Under the pieces are notes generated by a model, which saw nothing but the letters and a program-made list of their open reading frames with translations, was not told where the DNA came from and did not search any database. Below, piece after piece: positions 1-10,864 of a DNA stretch of 18,394 nucleotides. Source of the DNA: Cylindrodendrum hubeiense (taxonomy: Eukaryota; Ascomycota; Sordariomycetes; Hypocreales; Nectriaceae). How positions within the stretch are numbered: the stretch's first letter is position 1; each line of letters begins with the position of its first letter. The DNA is taken from NCBI GenBank assembly GCA_014621425.1, contig JAANBB010000638.1:1-18394 (forward strand), given 5' to 3'. A program made the translations under genes and the position numbers.

Positions 1-43
1 CGCTGCTTGCTGTTGACATTGAATTGAGCTGACTGTTGCGAAG

Positions 44-1038
44 GTGGTGGCCGTGGTGGTTTCGGTGATCGTGGCGGCAGCCGTGGTGGCTTCGGTGGCC
101 GCGGTCGCGGTGGTGATCGAGGCGGCCGAGGTGGTCGCGGTGCTGCTCGCGGCGGTGCTGGTGCCAGAGGTGGTGCCAAGGTCATTGTTGTGAGTTCCTG
201 CCTTCTTCCTGATCCCGTATGAAAGTTTTGCGCTGACTTTTTTCTCCCAGGAACCTCATCGTCACGCCGGAGTCTTCGTTGTCCGTGGCGGCAAGGAGGA
301 TGGTCTTGCCACTCGCAACATCGCCCCTGGCGAGTCTGTCTACGGCGAGAAGCGCATCTCTGTCGACGAGTCGGTCCAGAACGACGACGGCACCACCACC
401 ACCACCAAGATCGAGTACCGCATGTGGAACCCCTTCCGAAGCAAGCTTTGCGCTGCTATCGCCGGTGGTGCCGATGAGATCTACGTCAAGCCTGGCTCTC
501 GCGTCCTCTACCTTGGTGGTGCCTCTGGTACCTCCGTCTCTCACGTTGCCGATATCGTTGGCCCTACTGGCTACGTCTACGCCGTCGAGTTCTCCTCCCG
601 ATCTGGCCGTGATCTCATCACCATGGCTTCCAAGCGACCCAACGTCGTCCCCATTGTTGAGGACGCCCGTCAGCCTGCTCGTTACCGCATGATCGTCCCC
701 ATGGTCGATGTCATCTTTGCCGATGTCGCCCAGCCCGATCAGGCCCGTATCGTCGCCATGAACGCCCAGTGGTTCCTCAAGGTCGGCGGCGGTATCCTCA
801 TCTCCATCAAGGCCAACTGTATCGACAGCACTGCTCCCGCTGCCGAGGTCTTCGCCAACGAGGTGCAGAAGATGCGTGCTGAGGCCATCAAGCCTAAGTT
901 CCAGCTGACTCTGGGTAAGCCACACTCCCGCAACCTCCCTAAGCCTCTTGAACCAGACTAACCCGCCCTTCTCTAGAACCTTTCGAGCGTGACCATTGTT
1001 TGGTTGCCGGCGAGTACACTCGCTACAAGTCAGTTTAG
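44..1038 (+). CDS. nop1: Fibrillarin / Nop1, rRNA 2'-O-methyltransferase (5' partial)
   Basis: Exons join(<44..189, 251..914, 977..1038). Visible introns are 190-250 (61 bp) and 915-976 (62 bp), with GT...AG ends and GCTGAC/ACTAAC branch sites; bases 1-43 read as the tail of a further upstream intron (GCTGAC then AAG at 41-43). The visible protein starts inside a glycine/arginine-rich GAR domain (about 46-180, many RGG units) and continues into the fibrillarin methyltransferase fold: [20 protein letters not shown] (SAM-binding loop, from base 503), [24 protein letters not shown] and [13 protein letters not shown], ending in EYTRYKSV. By family knowledge this is the catalytic subunit of box C/D snoRNPs in the nucleolus, methylating pre-rRNA 2'-hydroxyls (and Gln of histone H2A in yeast). 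The start codon and most of the first exon lie outside the window. Identity is very secure; only the position of the 5'-most visible splice acceptor is inferred. Confidence 0.96.
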
Positions 1039-1790
1039 CTGATTGCTAGTTCGTTTGGATGAGATGGTCTGCTTTGGTTGCTGTTTTCCCAGGTTTCTCA
1101 CGATTCCCGGTAGATTCATGTGCGTCTTACAGCTTGTGCATCAGGGAAATGGTTGACGGCTTCTTCACAACGGCGAGGGGCGTTCCGGGTGGGTTGGATC
1201 TGTACATATGTTGTTCTTTGGCGTAATGGCCAAATCTAAAAAAGGATCCCAATCGTGTTTGTCCGAAAGAACCACCACGCCGCGCCCCAACCCCCTCGCC
1301 GGTCGATCAGCAGAGAGATGCGACGCTACGGCACAGTCACCGGTCACGTCTGCGCGTTCCACGACTTTTATACCCATATGATTGCCATGCCCGGAGTCTT
1401 TTTTGCTGTATCCTGTTTACGCTATAGTCGAGTACTTGAGTAATGAATTCTTTAGTTTAAAATTGCATCGAGATTAGTGTCAAAAGTTATTGTGACGCCC
1501 CCTGCCCCGACGTGAATCCTGCAAATCCTGTCGATCAGTGGTTGAAACCAGTTTGATGTCTGTCTCGAACCGGAACAAAGCAACACCTGCGACAAGGATG
1601 CCCACACACGCTTTATTAATGGATATTGTATTCTAAATGTATTCTTCATGAACTTTCGTAGTCCCGTGGTATCCTCATCCCTTGGGGAATCAGATATTTG
1701 TGTTCAGGACATGATGGTAGCGTAAATATGTACGCAATTGCGGCTATATACAGGAGCGAATGGGCAGGTTTATTCCCAGCCTTCTTTTAG
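1039..1790. other. Convergent intergenic region (two 3' UTRs)
   Basis: About 750 bp between the stop codons of fibrillarin (+) and the P450 (-). It holds only short chance reading frames with no recognisable motif. It presumably contains both 3' UTRs and polyadenylation signals, but I could not point to a decisive terminator element. Confidence 0.6.
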
Positions 1791-3499
1791 CTAAACCACC
1801 CATGACCGACGCCGAAATTCAAGCTCGGTGTTTTGACACGGAGCCTTGGTCATGACTACCGCCATGCCCTTCGGCCGCTCCTCGCCCTTCTTCAGGCGAA
1901 TGTCGTAGTTGATGAGCAGATATGCGAGAACAAGCTTGACCTCGTTACCAGCAAAGAAGCGGCCAGGGCAGGCATGCTTGCCAGCGCCAAAGTTAATGTT
2001 GGTGTCATTTAGGGACGTAAATTGCCATCTATTGCTGGCCTCGTCAGATTCCTGGCGCAGGCGGTAGAAGCGCAGGGCATCGAAACGCTCAGGGTCAGGG
2101 AAATACCGCTCGTCGCGAGAGATGCCAGCCTGTGGGGCGATGACACTGGTGCCAGCGGGGAGTTGGGTGCCGTCTGAAAGCGAGATGGGCTTCATGACCT
2201 TGCGGATGAAGGAAACTAGCACTGGTTAATTACTGGAGTTGATCGGATTGAAATGGGACTTACTGATGTTTCCACGCATCCGTTGGACTTCCCGCATGAA
2301 GCTATCCAACTTCTTCAACTTTGCCATGCTCTCCTTCCTGGCCCACCCTCCCTCTACTTCGAGGACCTGGTATGCCTCCTCCCGCAGCTCATCTTGAAAC
2401 TCGGGGTACGCTGCGAGGTCGGAAATACACTCGCATAGCAGGTTATTTGTGGTGTGGATCGATGCCGCAGCTAGAATCAGCTGCAGTTCGGCTTGTGTCT
2501 GGAGATCGCCCTTGTCCGCCTCTGGCAAAGCGTCGATGAGCCACTGAATCATATCATCGGGTGCGTCCTCGCCGCTAGGTGTTTCCATATCACGTATCCG
2601 TTGTTCGAAAATGGGTTTGAGCATTTCCTTGGCGATCTTGATGTCCTTGCGAATCATTCGCAGTTCAGAGACGAAGTACTGGCCAACAGGACGGGCCCAT
2701 CCGGGAAAGAACTGAAGTTTGACGCAGGCAGTGAAGACGTGGACGGCGAAGTTGATGGTTGTGTCCATCCACTCCTCATCGCGACTCAGAGAGGACCCGA
2801 CAAAAGCGTGACCGCTGAGACGGGAGATGACTCGGAGGCTAAAAGGTTGCCATTTCACTGGGGTCCAGTCTTCGCAAGCCGGGAACTCGGCTGCCATAAT
2901 ATATTCCAGCTCAGTCTTCATTCGAGGTACGACCCGAGTCAGGTTCTGGGTCAACCTTGTTCGTACCAGAAGTGCCAACATATCGGCGTTAGGTCCAGGT
3001 GAGAACTTGGTGTACTTGCTTTGAAGTGCCTATTGAGTGTAAGCATATGGGGTGCTAAACACCTTCAGCACAGAATGGTAATCACCTCGGCAACCGCCTC
3101 CGTAGCGCTTAATACATCCTCTGGTAATCCTTTGAGCTCTCCAAGGAGCTTGGCGGGCACTAGGACTTGGACACCCTCAGTGCTCCTGATTTGATATACG
3201 CGGTCCCGGAACTGTAATCAAGTCAGCGAGTTGTAGTGCAGAGACAACGACGACCGACTGACCTTGGCGTAGCTGTCCTTGATCAACGTCTCAGCATCGA
3301 ATATCCATTTCGTCTTGGACGCTTTGTAGAGGGGAACTTCGATCTTGGTGGATTGTTTCCTCGACCGCATCATCCATGCAGCGAAAAGGAGAAAGGCGAT
3401 GGCAGCATAGTAGCTGGCCCGCTTTCCTCCACTGACGACATGTGGTAATTGCACTTCCATGTTAATCACCGGCGAGATAATGGTTGAGCCGTTCTCCAT
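1791..3499 (-). CDS. Cytochrome P450 monooxygenase (fungal microsomal, ent-kaurene-oxidase-like group)
   Basis: Complete gene, exons complement(join(1791..2221, 2264..3029, 3086..3211, 3263..3499)), 519 aa. Introns are 51, 56 and 42 bp; the two upstream ones have GCTGAC/GCTTAC branch sites. An N-terminal membrane anchor lies at about residues 29-44 (YYAAIAFLLFAAWMM), followed by a basic stop-transfer segment. P450 hallmarks: I helix AAASIHTT (308-315), ExxR as EVQR (368-371), PERF (420-423) and heme loop FGAGKHACPG (454-463) with the axial thiolate Cys461. The acidic I-helix residue is replaced by His (IHTT), as in many fungal P450s related to ent-kaurene oxidases. The enzyme should sit on the ER facing the cytosol and hydroxylate or oxidise a small lipophilic molecule using NADPH-P450 reductase; the substrate cannot be read from sequence. 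No other biosynthetic gene is adjacent. The last intron has two in-frame acceptors six bases apart, so the exact residues after NI are uncertain. Confidence 0.94.
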
Positions 3500-3650
3500 G
3501 ATTGTGTTGTAGGTAAGAAGCTCCGTCCTGCCAAGGAACTGACTCCGATGATAGACGGGAGTGGGTAACAGACCAGGACGATATTCGTCCAGTTTGGGTC
3601 GTGAGAAGTCGAGAGTATTTTTTCGGATGGAGACAGGGTGCAGAGAGAAT

Positions 3651-3660
3651 ATGATATAAA
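3651..3660 (-). promoter_or_regulatory. TATA-like box upstream of the P450 gene
   Basis: On the minus strand this reads TTTATATCAT, about 150 bp upstream of the P450 ATG at 3499. The spacing fits a core promoter with a 5' UTR of roughly 100-120 nt. Assigned by motif and position only. Confidence 0.4.
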
Positions 3661-6366
3661 CCCTCGACTGTGTGTGCCACGGGATAGTGTCTCAATCCAG
3701 GGAGGGGGTAGTGTATTTTCCCAAAGAGTAATCGGATGTCTCTGAAAGGCACTCGAATCAGGGATCAAGCGTCGGCGATATTCTTAGGCGTGTTTTAGCA
3801 CGTGAGACAAAATATGACATGCGACCTATTACACCAGAGGAGCGGATGTAGACTGGAAGCTGGGTTTCCTCGGTGTTAGCAGGATGGGAATGAAACAAAC
3901 AAGCGGCTGAGGAACGCAAAAGCCGGAGAGATGGAGGAGCGTCGCGGGAGGCTATACCCAAGAGGGGCGGGATACGATATGCTTTTGACGGGTAGCAAGG
4001 CGCCATGTGAGTACTTGGAGAATTCGTTCGACACCGAGTGTGTGATGTGCCGTCTGAAACTGGCTGGGGCCACGGCAGTGCGCTCGGGAAGAGCCACCTC
4101 CGGATCTTAGCCTCCCTTGGTGGTTGGAGCAGCGGCCGGCATCCATGACGACGAGCCAATGTGCGCCCGGCTATGGACTAAGATGAGATTAGACCTCGCA
4201 GCGGATATGGATCTTCCGGTGATCCTTCGGCGCACCTGTGCATTGCGATGCAGGACAGGCAGCTGGAGGGCAGTAGAGTTGTAACTTTGGGCAACTCCGC
4301 TGCGCAGCGGTGTTCATCATGTCTCGCTGTGCATCATTGTCAGGATTAGAATGGGATTTGGGGGTTCTCGACCATCCCGACTAAGAGAGTGACGTATGTC
4401 ATGGTTAAATTTAGGTAGGTACCTAGGGAGGCAGTTACCTAGTTCCCTAGTGTAGCAACCGGTCGCAGCTGGCGACGTTGCCTGTTCCATCTGGCAGGTG
4501 CTAGTGAGCCTTCTCGCGAGCACCTGCCGCCATCTCCTACAAGGACGGACCGCCAAGGCTACAAGGCTGCAAGGCACTACATCTTCTCAAATTATCCGCA
4601 TCCAGCAGGAATTTCAAGACCGACTGTGCGTCTTCAATCATCCATCGCCTCACACGCCCGACATGATACATTCTGCAACCCAACATTTCGCCGTCGAGTC
4701 GTAGTCGATCTCTCCCGATCCAGGCCTTTGGTGGGTCACTCTCAAATTCCTCCCGCAGGGCTAGTCTCTCGGAACGCGGGGCTTCCAGGGCTAGCGCCCA
4801 GCCCAGCAACGGAAATGCCATCTTCCGTCGGCGCTTTAGGATCTTCAGTGGCCAGCGGCAGCCTGTGCGTGTGTTGATGACCACCCTGGCGCATCTTTGC
4901 GCACCATGTGCCGTGTGATGGCCAGTAGCACCCAGCTGCAACCTGCTGCAACCCAGTCTGCACCCTACATACCAAACTGGGGCCATGTTTCCAATCCAAG
5001 ACGGGTCAGACGGAGTACCTGGCTGTAACACACCGTGGCAGCCAAATCTTCACCTTGTCTGACACAAACGGTGTCGCGCGTCGTCTCCGCCTGCCCACCA
5101 CCGCCCAGGTCGTCAATCAAGAACGACTACATTTGCATCGCCTTGCCCACACACGGGTCGCTGGATCGGGTCGTTGGATCGGGCCGTAGATGAGGCCGGA
5201 GAGACCGGCCTCAAAGCATCAATTGTCTGGCTCAAGACATCACATCAGACGGAAGCTAACCGGAAGTCTAACCCAAGCCAACACAAGGCTCTTTGGCTGT
5301 TGACTTCTGAAACCTGCTGCCACTAACATCATGACTCTCAGCCAGTCTTTCCAATCCAGCATGCCTATCTCCAGACAACGACCAAACCGGGTCATAGCCG
5401 CAGCAGTCCAGATATTCGCCTCCACATCAGTCGCAGAACAGAATCCCTCACGGTTGATCATTCAGACTATCAAACAACGTTGGCTCAAAGGCCTGACATT
5501 AAGCGTTCGCTGTCAACCATGCCACGGAACGTCGCCGGTTTCGACTGGCACCCCTCTTGAGCTCCTACAGCGGACATTCAACCCCATTCCCACTGGCGCC
5601 GTTCTATTGACCATCGACGCTGGAGTCTCCCAAAGCCACCGAAACTGCAACTGCAACTGCGATGAGTTTCAACCTGGGATACGGTTATTTGGTCAATTGC
5701 CCTAGGTGACTATTTGATGCTGGCAACTTTACCACCCTGCCTTGTGCATTGTCTCAAAAGGTTCATCGCTCATGTCCTGGTTCTCGCACTTCTTGGCTAG
5801 GAGTCTGCCAACGCATCCCACTGCGACTCAACAGTTGCAGAAAAACTCTTCAATGAACAGCCTAAGTCGGTGGTGTTGTTACACAACCATGGCGGACCAT
5901 AACGCAGTGGTTCGCCAGCCTGCTGTACGTGTTCTCGTGTCAGCTCCCATTGCACCCCCACGTTGTTCCTGGCTTCTTTCCACACTCTTCACAAGGCGAC
6001 CTCTCTCCAAACACCAATCATCACGGTGCATCTCCCTCAATCGCCCGCCCTGAAAAAAAAAAACCTTTCTATCAACCCCAGAGAACCCCGCTCCGGATGC
6101 ATCTACATCTCCCCCGTTCGGGCTGTACCGATTGAGGCTGCATTGTGCCTTGCTTGAAAATGACACAAAATGTAATAAGGCAACCAATATTACCAGTCGA
6201 CAGTGAGCCCATTCAGGTGAAGAACCAGTTTTTGCTGTTATGATCGACATCAAAAGATTAGAGGAAAGGCAACCAGCTGCAGGTCGATGCAAAATTTTCT
6301 CCTCGTCAGTGGGTTTGATTACTGCTGTGGCTGTTGTCGATGTGCGGGGATGAGGATGGACAGCCT

Positions 6367-6376
6367 CATATATCAA
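6367..6376 (+). promoter_or_regulatory. TATA-like box upstream of the caspase-C2 gene
   Basis: CATATATCAA lies about 90-100 bp before the proposed ATG at 6467, a plausible distance for a TATA element with a short leader. The CCCAAAATGG context at the ATG also resembles a favourable fungal start. Motif-based only. Confidence 0.4.
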
Positions 6377-6466
6377 ACACATTTTTCCAACAGCATCTGT
6401 TATCGAGCATAGTTCTTCGATTCTCAGTTCCCAAACCCAACTTTTGAACCACCCTGTCCACCCAAA

Positions 6467-8937
6467 ATGGCCGCCCTGCAGTGCCTTGGAGCCAAATTCG
6501 AAGACTCGGATGCCAATGGCTCTCATAGCTCTCTCAGTGGGAGCGCCCCCAGCCCATTTGTGGTAGGTGTCAAAGGGCAATCCATTGAGTCGACGGCTTC
6601 TCACTCGATCGTGTAGCAGGCCTCCGGTGCTTCCTCGCATACCTCCCTCTCCCTAAGTCCCAATGTGTCCCTTCTTCCATCAACCCATGACACGACGAAA
6701 TCGCATCATCACATGGAACACTTTCAACACTTTGTTGATGATCTCCAACTGGTAATTACCAGGCCCTCTCGTAAGGGAAAGCGATACTCATTCATATCAG
6801 GCTGCTGAACGAGCCTTCCCGAACTCGGCATACTCTCGATACAAAGAGGTCCAGGTCCTGTTAGTCCGATGGGAAGAGGACGAGCTCGAGGCTGAGTGGG
6901 AAATGGAAGAGCTACGCAAAGTCTTCCGGGATATGTATGGGTTCTCGACTGAGCAGTTCCTCATCCCAACCCAAAACTCCCATCGGAAGCTCAACCACAA
7001 GGCCCTGAGTTTCGTGGAGGAACATGAGAAGGAGGATATGCTTCTCCTCGTGTACTATGCAGGACATGGTGTCATAAACAAAGCTAGGCAGTCCACTTGG
7101 TCTTGGTGTGTATGAACCCCCTTTGGATAAGGGCCACAGCTAATCGCTTGATAGCAAACCCGACAGAGCATATGCAAGTGTGGAATGGTCGGCCATTCAG
7201 ACCTTGTTCGAGATGGCCAAGTGCGATGTCCTATTGCTGCTAGACTGTTGTGCTGGGGCCAGTGCCGCATCACTCACTGAGCGGCCAACCAACATAAAGG
7301 AGACGATTGCTGCTTGTGGCTTTGAGACGTGGGCTCCTAGGCCGGGTCCGCAATCTTTCACCAATACATTGATTGAGGTCCTCAAAGAATGGGCATCTCA
7401 GCCCCCCTTCTCCGCGGCCATGCTCCACAGCGAGATCTTGACACGGCTTAAACATGCTCCGCCCCTTCGGTCATCGCATGGTACCTTAGTCGAGTCACGG
7501 AAGACGCCGGCATATATCGTCTCTCCGCCGGACCCACACACCGCATCGATTACCCTTGGTCGGCTTGTGGATGAGGAGTCTTGTTCCTCAGCTTCGTTTC
7601 GGGCCATCCCTGGATCCATCCCAGAAAGCCTCTCGGAGAGAGTCCAAGGAGACAGCTATGTTTCAAGCGAGGACCGTCTTGAGGCATTGTTGGCCATGGA
7701 TGAAAAGGGGCAGAGAAAAAACCCACACGTCCTTTTGACCGTTGCGTTGGAGGAGGACCAAATCCTGGACGCCGCGAGTTGCGCTCGATGGCTGAAGCAG
7801 TTTCCACTTTTAGCAAAATTTGTGAGCGTTGAGGGCGTGTACCACAGCTACTCAACGTTGTTGCTTCTCTCAGTGCCAGTCGTGCTGTGGGACTTGGTAC
7901 CGGACCATCCGGCCACTCAGTTTGTTGGATACGTGCGGTCCCGCAACTTGGTGCCGAGGGAAGAGCCTCAAAAGGAGGCAACAACGCCAATCCCTATTAC
8001 CGGGAATTCGGCTAGAGGAAAGACCGGACATTCCTTTGATTACGCTTCTCCACTGAAATCAGTGTCAGGGTTAAGCAGCCTTGATTCCGGATATGACTCG
8101 TCAAGTATTCCGCGACCCGCGACGTTGGTAACTACCAGACTCACCCGACACACAACAGACGGGCTGGGACGCTTGCGCAAAACCCTGCCCAGCCAAGTGC
8201 TAGCGGAAAAGAGACGGAGCAAGGGTTATGTGTCAGAGCTCCTTGGACCGAGTCAACCAACCTCGGGGCCGACGAGTATGCCGTCGTCCTCGGGGCAAGG
8301 GCTCGGTTCACTAAAGGAAACGGTTAAACGACTAGTTGTGACAGTCGGAGAAGCAGACCTCGATGACGACACCTCGGGATTGACTTGCGTTCTGTGGTAT
8401 GGACACGACGTGCAGCGCAGTGAATCCATTAGGAGACCAACACCGAAACCCATTTGGTGAGTCAAAAGATTGGCGAAGCCAAGACGCTCAAGCAGTGGAG
8501 GCGTGCCTATCATTGTGGGACCCTGACAAGGAGCCCTTGCGCTTCTGGAAAAACGAATGGCACATGGACGCTGACGCTAGTTTATTAGGAATGAGGAGTT
8601 CCGGTTTGAAGTCCACGATTCGCCAATGTTTTACCACCTGAGACTGTCCGTGTGGGGAGCCCAGATGTTGGAGTTAATTGGAGAGCTGCACATTGATCTC
8701 CGCAGCCTGGTCCAGAAAGGGGGGCTTCCTGAGTTGGGGGAGTGGCAGAATCTGCGCAGCGATGGGAGGACGACGGGCGTGATCCGGATCGCCCTGGCAT
8801 ATTTGGATGCAAGCGAAGGTGATCAGCAACAGGCCAATGTATCCAAGGCAACGGTTAGATGGCGGCAACAGCAGCAGCAGCGACAGCGGAGGGAGGGACA
8901 GACTCGAATGGAGGAAGTGGACTTTCCGGTTTGGTGA
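6467..8937 (+). CDS. Caspase-like (peptidase C14) protein with C-terminal C2-like domain
   Basis: Proposed exons join(6467..6562, 6617..6751, 6801..7105, 7155..8456, 8589..8937), 728 aa; introns 54, 49, 49 and 132 bp, all GT...AG and in phase. Residues 1-77 are low-complexity, Ser/His-rich. Residues 78 to about 300 match the fungal caspase-like family: AAERAFPNSAYSRYKEVQVL, VYYAGHG with catalytic His166, then LLLLDCCAGAS with Cys211 aligned to the metacaspase nucleophile (DxC), and SFTNTLIEVL in the p10-like part. Residues 370-445 form a conserved block (WLKQFPLLAKFVSVEGVYHS, LSVPVVLWDLVPDHPA) that I associate with this family but cannot name. Residues 569-690 look like a C2 domain: KRLVVTVGEADLDD, then PIWNEEFRFEVHDSP formed exactly across the last splice junction, then LRLSVW and GEWQNLRS. 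The tail is Gln/Arg-rich. The likely role is a cysteine protease or pseudoprotease with membrane or protein targeting; the substrate is unknown. The first intron and start are the least certain, since an in-frame ATG inside exon 2 (MEHFQHF) is an alternative start. Confidence 0.82.
8457..8588 (+). other. 132-bp intron splitting the C2 domain of the caspase-C2 gene
   Basis: Donor GTGAGT and acceptor TTATTAG, with GCTGAC about 20 bases before the acceptor. Splicing joins TG|G to restore Trp613 and yields the C2 signature PIWNEEF. It is more than twice the length of the gene's other introns. If retained, the next codon after Trp613 is TGA, giving a 613-aa product with the caspase part and only the first C2 strands. 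Confidence 0.85.
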
Positions 8938-10369
8938 GCCGGGCACCGGTACTTGGACACGGCCAAGGATGAGAATTCTTGCTATGGCCGTGACCTGCGC
9001 CGTGGCGTTGACCAGGGGGGAGGCTGTCAAGGGGAAAATTATGTCGAGTACGGAGTACAAGCACAGTATGAAGCAAACGTAGCGCACTAGCTACCACATA
9101 ACAAGGTTGATGAAGCGGTCGAATCGTTACGCTAGGGGATTTTGACGACAGAGCCCCAGTGAAAGGGGCCGGCACTCGAGAAGCCCTGTTTGGTAGTACC
9201 AGGCCCCCAGTCTCTCCACAAAAGCAAGCCCCAACAATCTTATCAGATCGTGGCTTCCCGCCCGACCCATTGGCTTGGGCCAGGACTGAGCTCCCCGTCC
9301 ATCCTGGATGAGACACGTAGACTGGCGTAGGCTGACGCCGGTGCGTTGACCCGCGGAAGCACAATTTCCCTCACCCTTGCTGCCGGGGAAGAGAGCCTTG
9401 GAAGGGATGCGTTGCGGTTTGTCGGTGAATCGATCCCTGTGAGAACAGCCGAACAAGATGGAGGTGCAAGCTGACACCGGCCAGCCTCTCGCGGATCTTC
9501 CTGGCTGCATCGTGCCCATGCGTAGACGGCCCAGTCAAAGGCGTCCCCATCGGCCCCGGGCCTACCACAGCGTCAATACCACGCTCTGGCTGCAGAAACG
9601 CCGGCATGGGCGTTGCAGTAGCTCCGCCGAAGTACAAAGATATGGGCAGTGGAGCCTTTTTTTGGAGCATTGAGGGGATGCATGCCGACAAGACTTGTTA
9701 TTGATAGAAAAAGGAAATGCAAGGCGAAGAGTGGGAGGCTGGTCCGAAGTCGGTGTGCCTTTGTTCCCAACGACGCAGTTCGGGCCAGCCGTCGTCACTG
9801 ACCGACTCTCCCCTTCATTCCGTTTGATTGATTGAACGAGATTAGATGGGATTGATAAGATTTGACGCATCAGATAAGTCAAGAGACATGCCAGACCGGA
9901 CCGATCCGATTGGTGGGGAGCAGTTCCCGGTGGAGCGCACTGATTCTGGGCGAGAAAGGCGCGGGTAGCCGCTTTGTCGCAAACCCCAACTAAAACAGGC
10001 GAAGGACGAGACGGCGCGGCGCTCGTACTCGGTACCGGCGAGCTTAGAAAAAAGGAAGAAGATAACAATGGGACAGTTCAAGGCCAATCAATGTCACGCC
10101 ATCGCAGGTGCGCCGGACACCAACAGCGCCGGGCTGTACTTGGTACGCAACCAGGGGGGTGACGGCGCAGGACGACGCGATGGCGGTTATAGTCGAGTGA
10201 CACAAGCGGAAGACGGGCGAGACGCCGAAACGACACACTTCCGTAGTAGGCGAGGTATACAGTGCAAACCAGAGACATTGGAAGGTACATTGAAAAAACA
10301 AACATGGATGAGGGAGCGGGCCAGAACATGTGACACGCCGCCTACGCACCCCATCGCCCAGGCAGACCA

Positions 10370-10390
10370 GGGAGCAGGGAGCAGGGAGCA
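10370..10390 (+). repeat. Short tandem repeat (GGGAGCA)x3
   Basis: Three perfect copies of the 7-mer GGGAGCA in a row. It is intergenic and of slippage type, with no evident function. Confidence 0.9.
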
Positions 10391-10843
10391 AAGGGAATTG
10401 GAGACAGGGCAATCTCGTTCACTGGCGGGTCGGGGACAGGTCGGAACACCCGAATGAGGTTCCCAAGCCAGCGTCGGAAAAAATGGAGAAAGACTCCCGG
10501 TAGGTGAGAAGGGCGAAGGAAGGGGTGTGAGAGCACAATGCGGGGAGGGCGCTCTGAAGTTGAGAGGGCAGAGTTGATGTGGTGGGTCCTCCGGGGGGCA
10601 CGTCAAGACGGCGCTGCACTGTGCCGTCCTGCGCCGTCCTGTACCGCACTGTGCTGTATCCTCGTTCATGTGCCGCGCTGTCACTCCCGGAGGATGCTTG
10701 ATGTCTTGCGTTGCCTTGTTGCGCGCGCCGTGATTGCGAGGCAATATGCAGCCGAGTTGGGCAGCTCTATTCCCCCTTTCGCCGGGTCAAGGGCCCGGAA
10801 AGGCTCGGTTCGGGTACCGGAGCTGAAGCCGGATGGAAGCTGA

Positions 10844-10864
10844 GGAGCTGGGAGCTGGGAGCTG
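10844..10864 (+). repeat. Short tandem repeat (GGAGCTG)x3
   Basis: Three perfect 7-bp units of GGAGCTG. The unit is similar to the GAGCTGC triplet at 18295-18315, and both are intergenic. Confidence 0.9.

Larger units (their letters stand above)
3500..6466. other. Intergenic region between divergent P450 and caspase-C2 genes
   Basis: About 3 kb between divergently transcribed starts. Reading frames up to 253 codons exist on both strands, but none shows a recognisable domain, consistent codon use or convincing splice structure. It must carry the P450 promoter at its left end and the caspase gene promoter at its right end. Visible odd points are a TAGGTACCTA palindrome at 4416-4425 inside a TAGGT/CCTAG-rich patch, repeated AACTGC units near 5642-5660, and an A-run at about 6052-6063. 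I see no RNA gene or transposon. Confidence 0.6.

Noticed and set aside
182..925. 247-codon minus-strand frame rich in Asp, Gly and Leu
   Set aside because: It is fully antisense to fibrillarin exons and introns; its composition is the mirror of the fibrillarin codon pattern.
3758..4159. 133-codon minus-strand frame upstream of the P450
   Set aside because: Arg/Ser/Pro-rich, no domain, and several overlapping frames of similar length occur in the same DNA.
4537..5031. 164-codon minus-strand frame
   Set aside because: No family resemblance and no consistent codon bias; overlapping frames on both strands are similar in length.
5879..6640. 253-codon minus-strand frame overlapping the caspase gene start
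   Set aside because: It runs antisense through exon 1 and the promoter of the caspase-C2 gene and has no recognisable motif.
6903..7115. Separate small gene ending after YYAGHG
   Set aside because: It is part of exon 3 of the caspase gene; splicing at 7106-7154 restores the frame into the DCCAG part.
8626..8937. Separate small gene starting MFYHLRLSVW
   Set aside because: It is the end of exon 5; the upstream residues NEEFRFEVHDSP continue the C2 domain across the splice junction.
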